A DNA stretch of 64,000 bases from NCBI GenBank assembly GCA_965112735.1, contig OZ218950.1, positions 5,642,001 through 5,706,000 on the forward strand, given 5' to 3'. Below, piece by piece: positions 63,274 to 64,000 of this stretch. The notes below the pieces were generated by a model. The model saw only the letters and a program-made list of their open reading frames with translations, made no database searches and was not told where the DNA came from. The stretch's first letter is position 1; each line of letters opens with the position of its first letter. A program made the translations under genes and the position numbers. Source of the stretch: Phaeosaccion multiseriatum. Taxonomy: Eukaryota; Ochrophyta, other classes.

Positions 63274-64000
63274 ATGAAGCGCCCACGGCCGAAGTCTTGG
63301 CGGCGTCCTGGGCTTCTCGCGGTCGTCAGCAGCCTTCTGCTGCAGGGCCGACTTGAACGGCAGCTTTTTGTGTTTGGCGACTCACGCCCAGCAGATGGAG
63401 GGAGAGAGGGGGGAGCGGGTGGGGGCGGCAGTAGGAGGAATTCGGCGAAGCTCTCACACATTATAGCGCGCAGTACGTGGGTTCATCCTTCGGATCGAGA
63501 TGCGGGGAAGCGAGAGGACCAGTGCAGGGCGGAAGAGATGATTCGGGTAAGAAACGTCGTTGTGCCAATGCCCCACCCGGCCTCTCCCATTCTGAATCCC
63601 ATGCCCTTCCTTCTTCTGCTGTGTATTCCCTCTTGTCTTGGCTCTCAGCCCATGTAACCCCCGACGCCAACCCCGCTCCTCTCTCTTCCTCCCTTTCTTG
63701 CGCCTGCAGTTGGCCAAGAGGGATGCCGCTCTTGCAGCTGTGTCTCTGGAGCACCTTTCGTGTCCAGAGAAGTCCATCGTCAAGGGGTCGCGGCATCAGC
63801 TCCGGCCTCCGAAGCGTTCTCTATCGGGAGAAAGGCTCCCTGGAGAAGGGACAGGCTCGAGTGGGGGGCGGAGAAAGGAGAATGGAATGCTCTTCCTCAA
63901 CTGCGAAGTGAATGGGAAGCAAATGAAGGCGTTTGTGGACACCGGGGCTCAAGTCACGGTAATGTCGCAAAAGTGTGCCGAAGAAGCTGGTCTGATGCAC
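63274..64000 (+). CDS. DDI1: DDI1-like retropepsin-fold protease, partial
   Basis: The gene runs off the right edge. Near the end [20 protein letters not shown] followed by [17 protein letters not shown] matches the start of the aspartyl-protease domain of DDI1, including the catalytic DTGA. The exon before (about 63705-) is spliced from one ending [11 protein letters not shown] at about 63549, giving a helical segment like the region before the protease in DDI1. Family members shuttle ubiquitinated substrates and cleave some of them. The N-terminal ubiquitin-like domain expected in the family was not found upstream, so the ATG at 63274 is tentative; it opens a basic stretch with a short hydrophobic run. 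Confidence 0.8.

Overview
This is eukaryotic nuclear DNA. Almost every gene is split by GT-AG introns, there are no operons, several proteins have mitochondrial-type N-termini, and the products are eukaryote-specific (YJU2, mS29/DAP3, BOLA3, NFU1, ERV46-thioredoxin fusion, DDI1, PPR). A membrane-anchored hybrid histidine kinase and a multi-module calcyphosin-like EF-hand protein, next to many PPR repeats and an Erv46-thioredoxin protein, suggest a protist or alga, most likely a stramenopile. That assignment is inference; no organelle or rRNA marker is present to fix it.

Layout. 1-740 has no confident gene. 748-1151 is a fold-back MITE-like element just downstream of a PPR gene (1203-5140, minus). 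Then come YJU2 (5416-6882, plus), a membrane-anchored ubiquitin-like protein (7124-8141, minus) divergent from thiamine pyrophosphokinase (8347-9837, plus), two coiled-coil genes (10568-11116 plus; 11716-12911 minus), and a 17-kb gene (13280-30196, plus) that reads as seven tandem calcyphosin-type modules. A hybrid histidine kinase (30374-38268, minus) follows. Then NFU1 (38671-40997, plus), an ERV46-like protein-disulfide isomerase (42278-46645, minus), a PH-domain protein (47378-54544, minus), BOLA3 (54718-55317, plus), mS29 (55797-57773, minus), a PX-UBA protein (57905-60134, plus), dihydrofolate/folylpolyglutamate synthase (60380-63000, minus) and the start of a DDI1-like protease (63274 to the window end, plus).

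Genes alternate in strand, so most 5' ends are divergent pairs sharing 130-400 bp and most 3' ends converge. Gene spacing is tight, yet introns are swollen with micro- and minisatellites, several of which form the splice donor, polypyrimidine tract or acceptor itself.

Functional links: NFU1 and BOLA3 both act late in mitochondrial [4Fe-4S] cluster delivery; mS29 and probably the PPR protein serve organelle gene expression; TPK and FolC make cofactors.

The most unusual signal is a 17-bp sequence, GCAGTTGGTGATACAGC, present in eight identical copies in both orientations. It consists of CAG-TTGGTGATA-CAG, mostly embedded in CAG/CTG runs, and lies in exons, an intron and an intergenic region.
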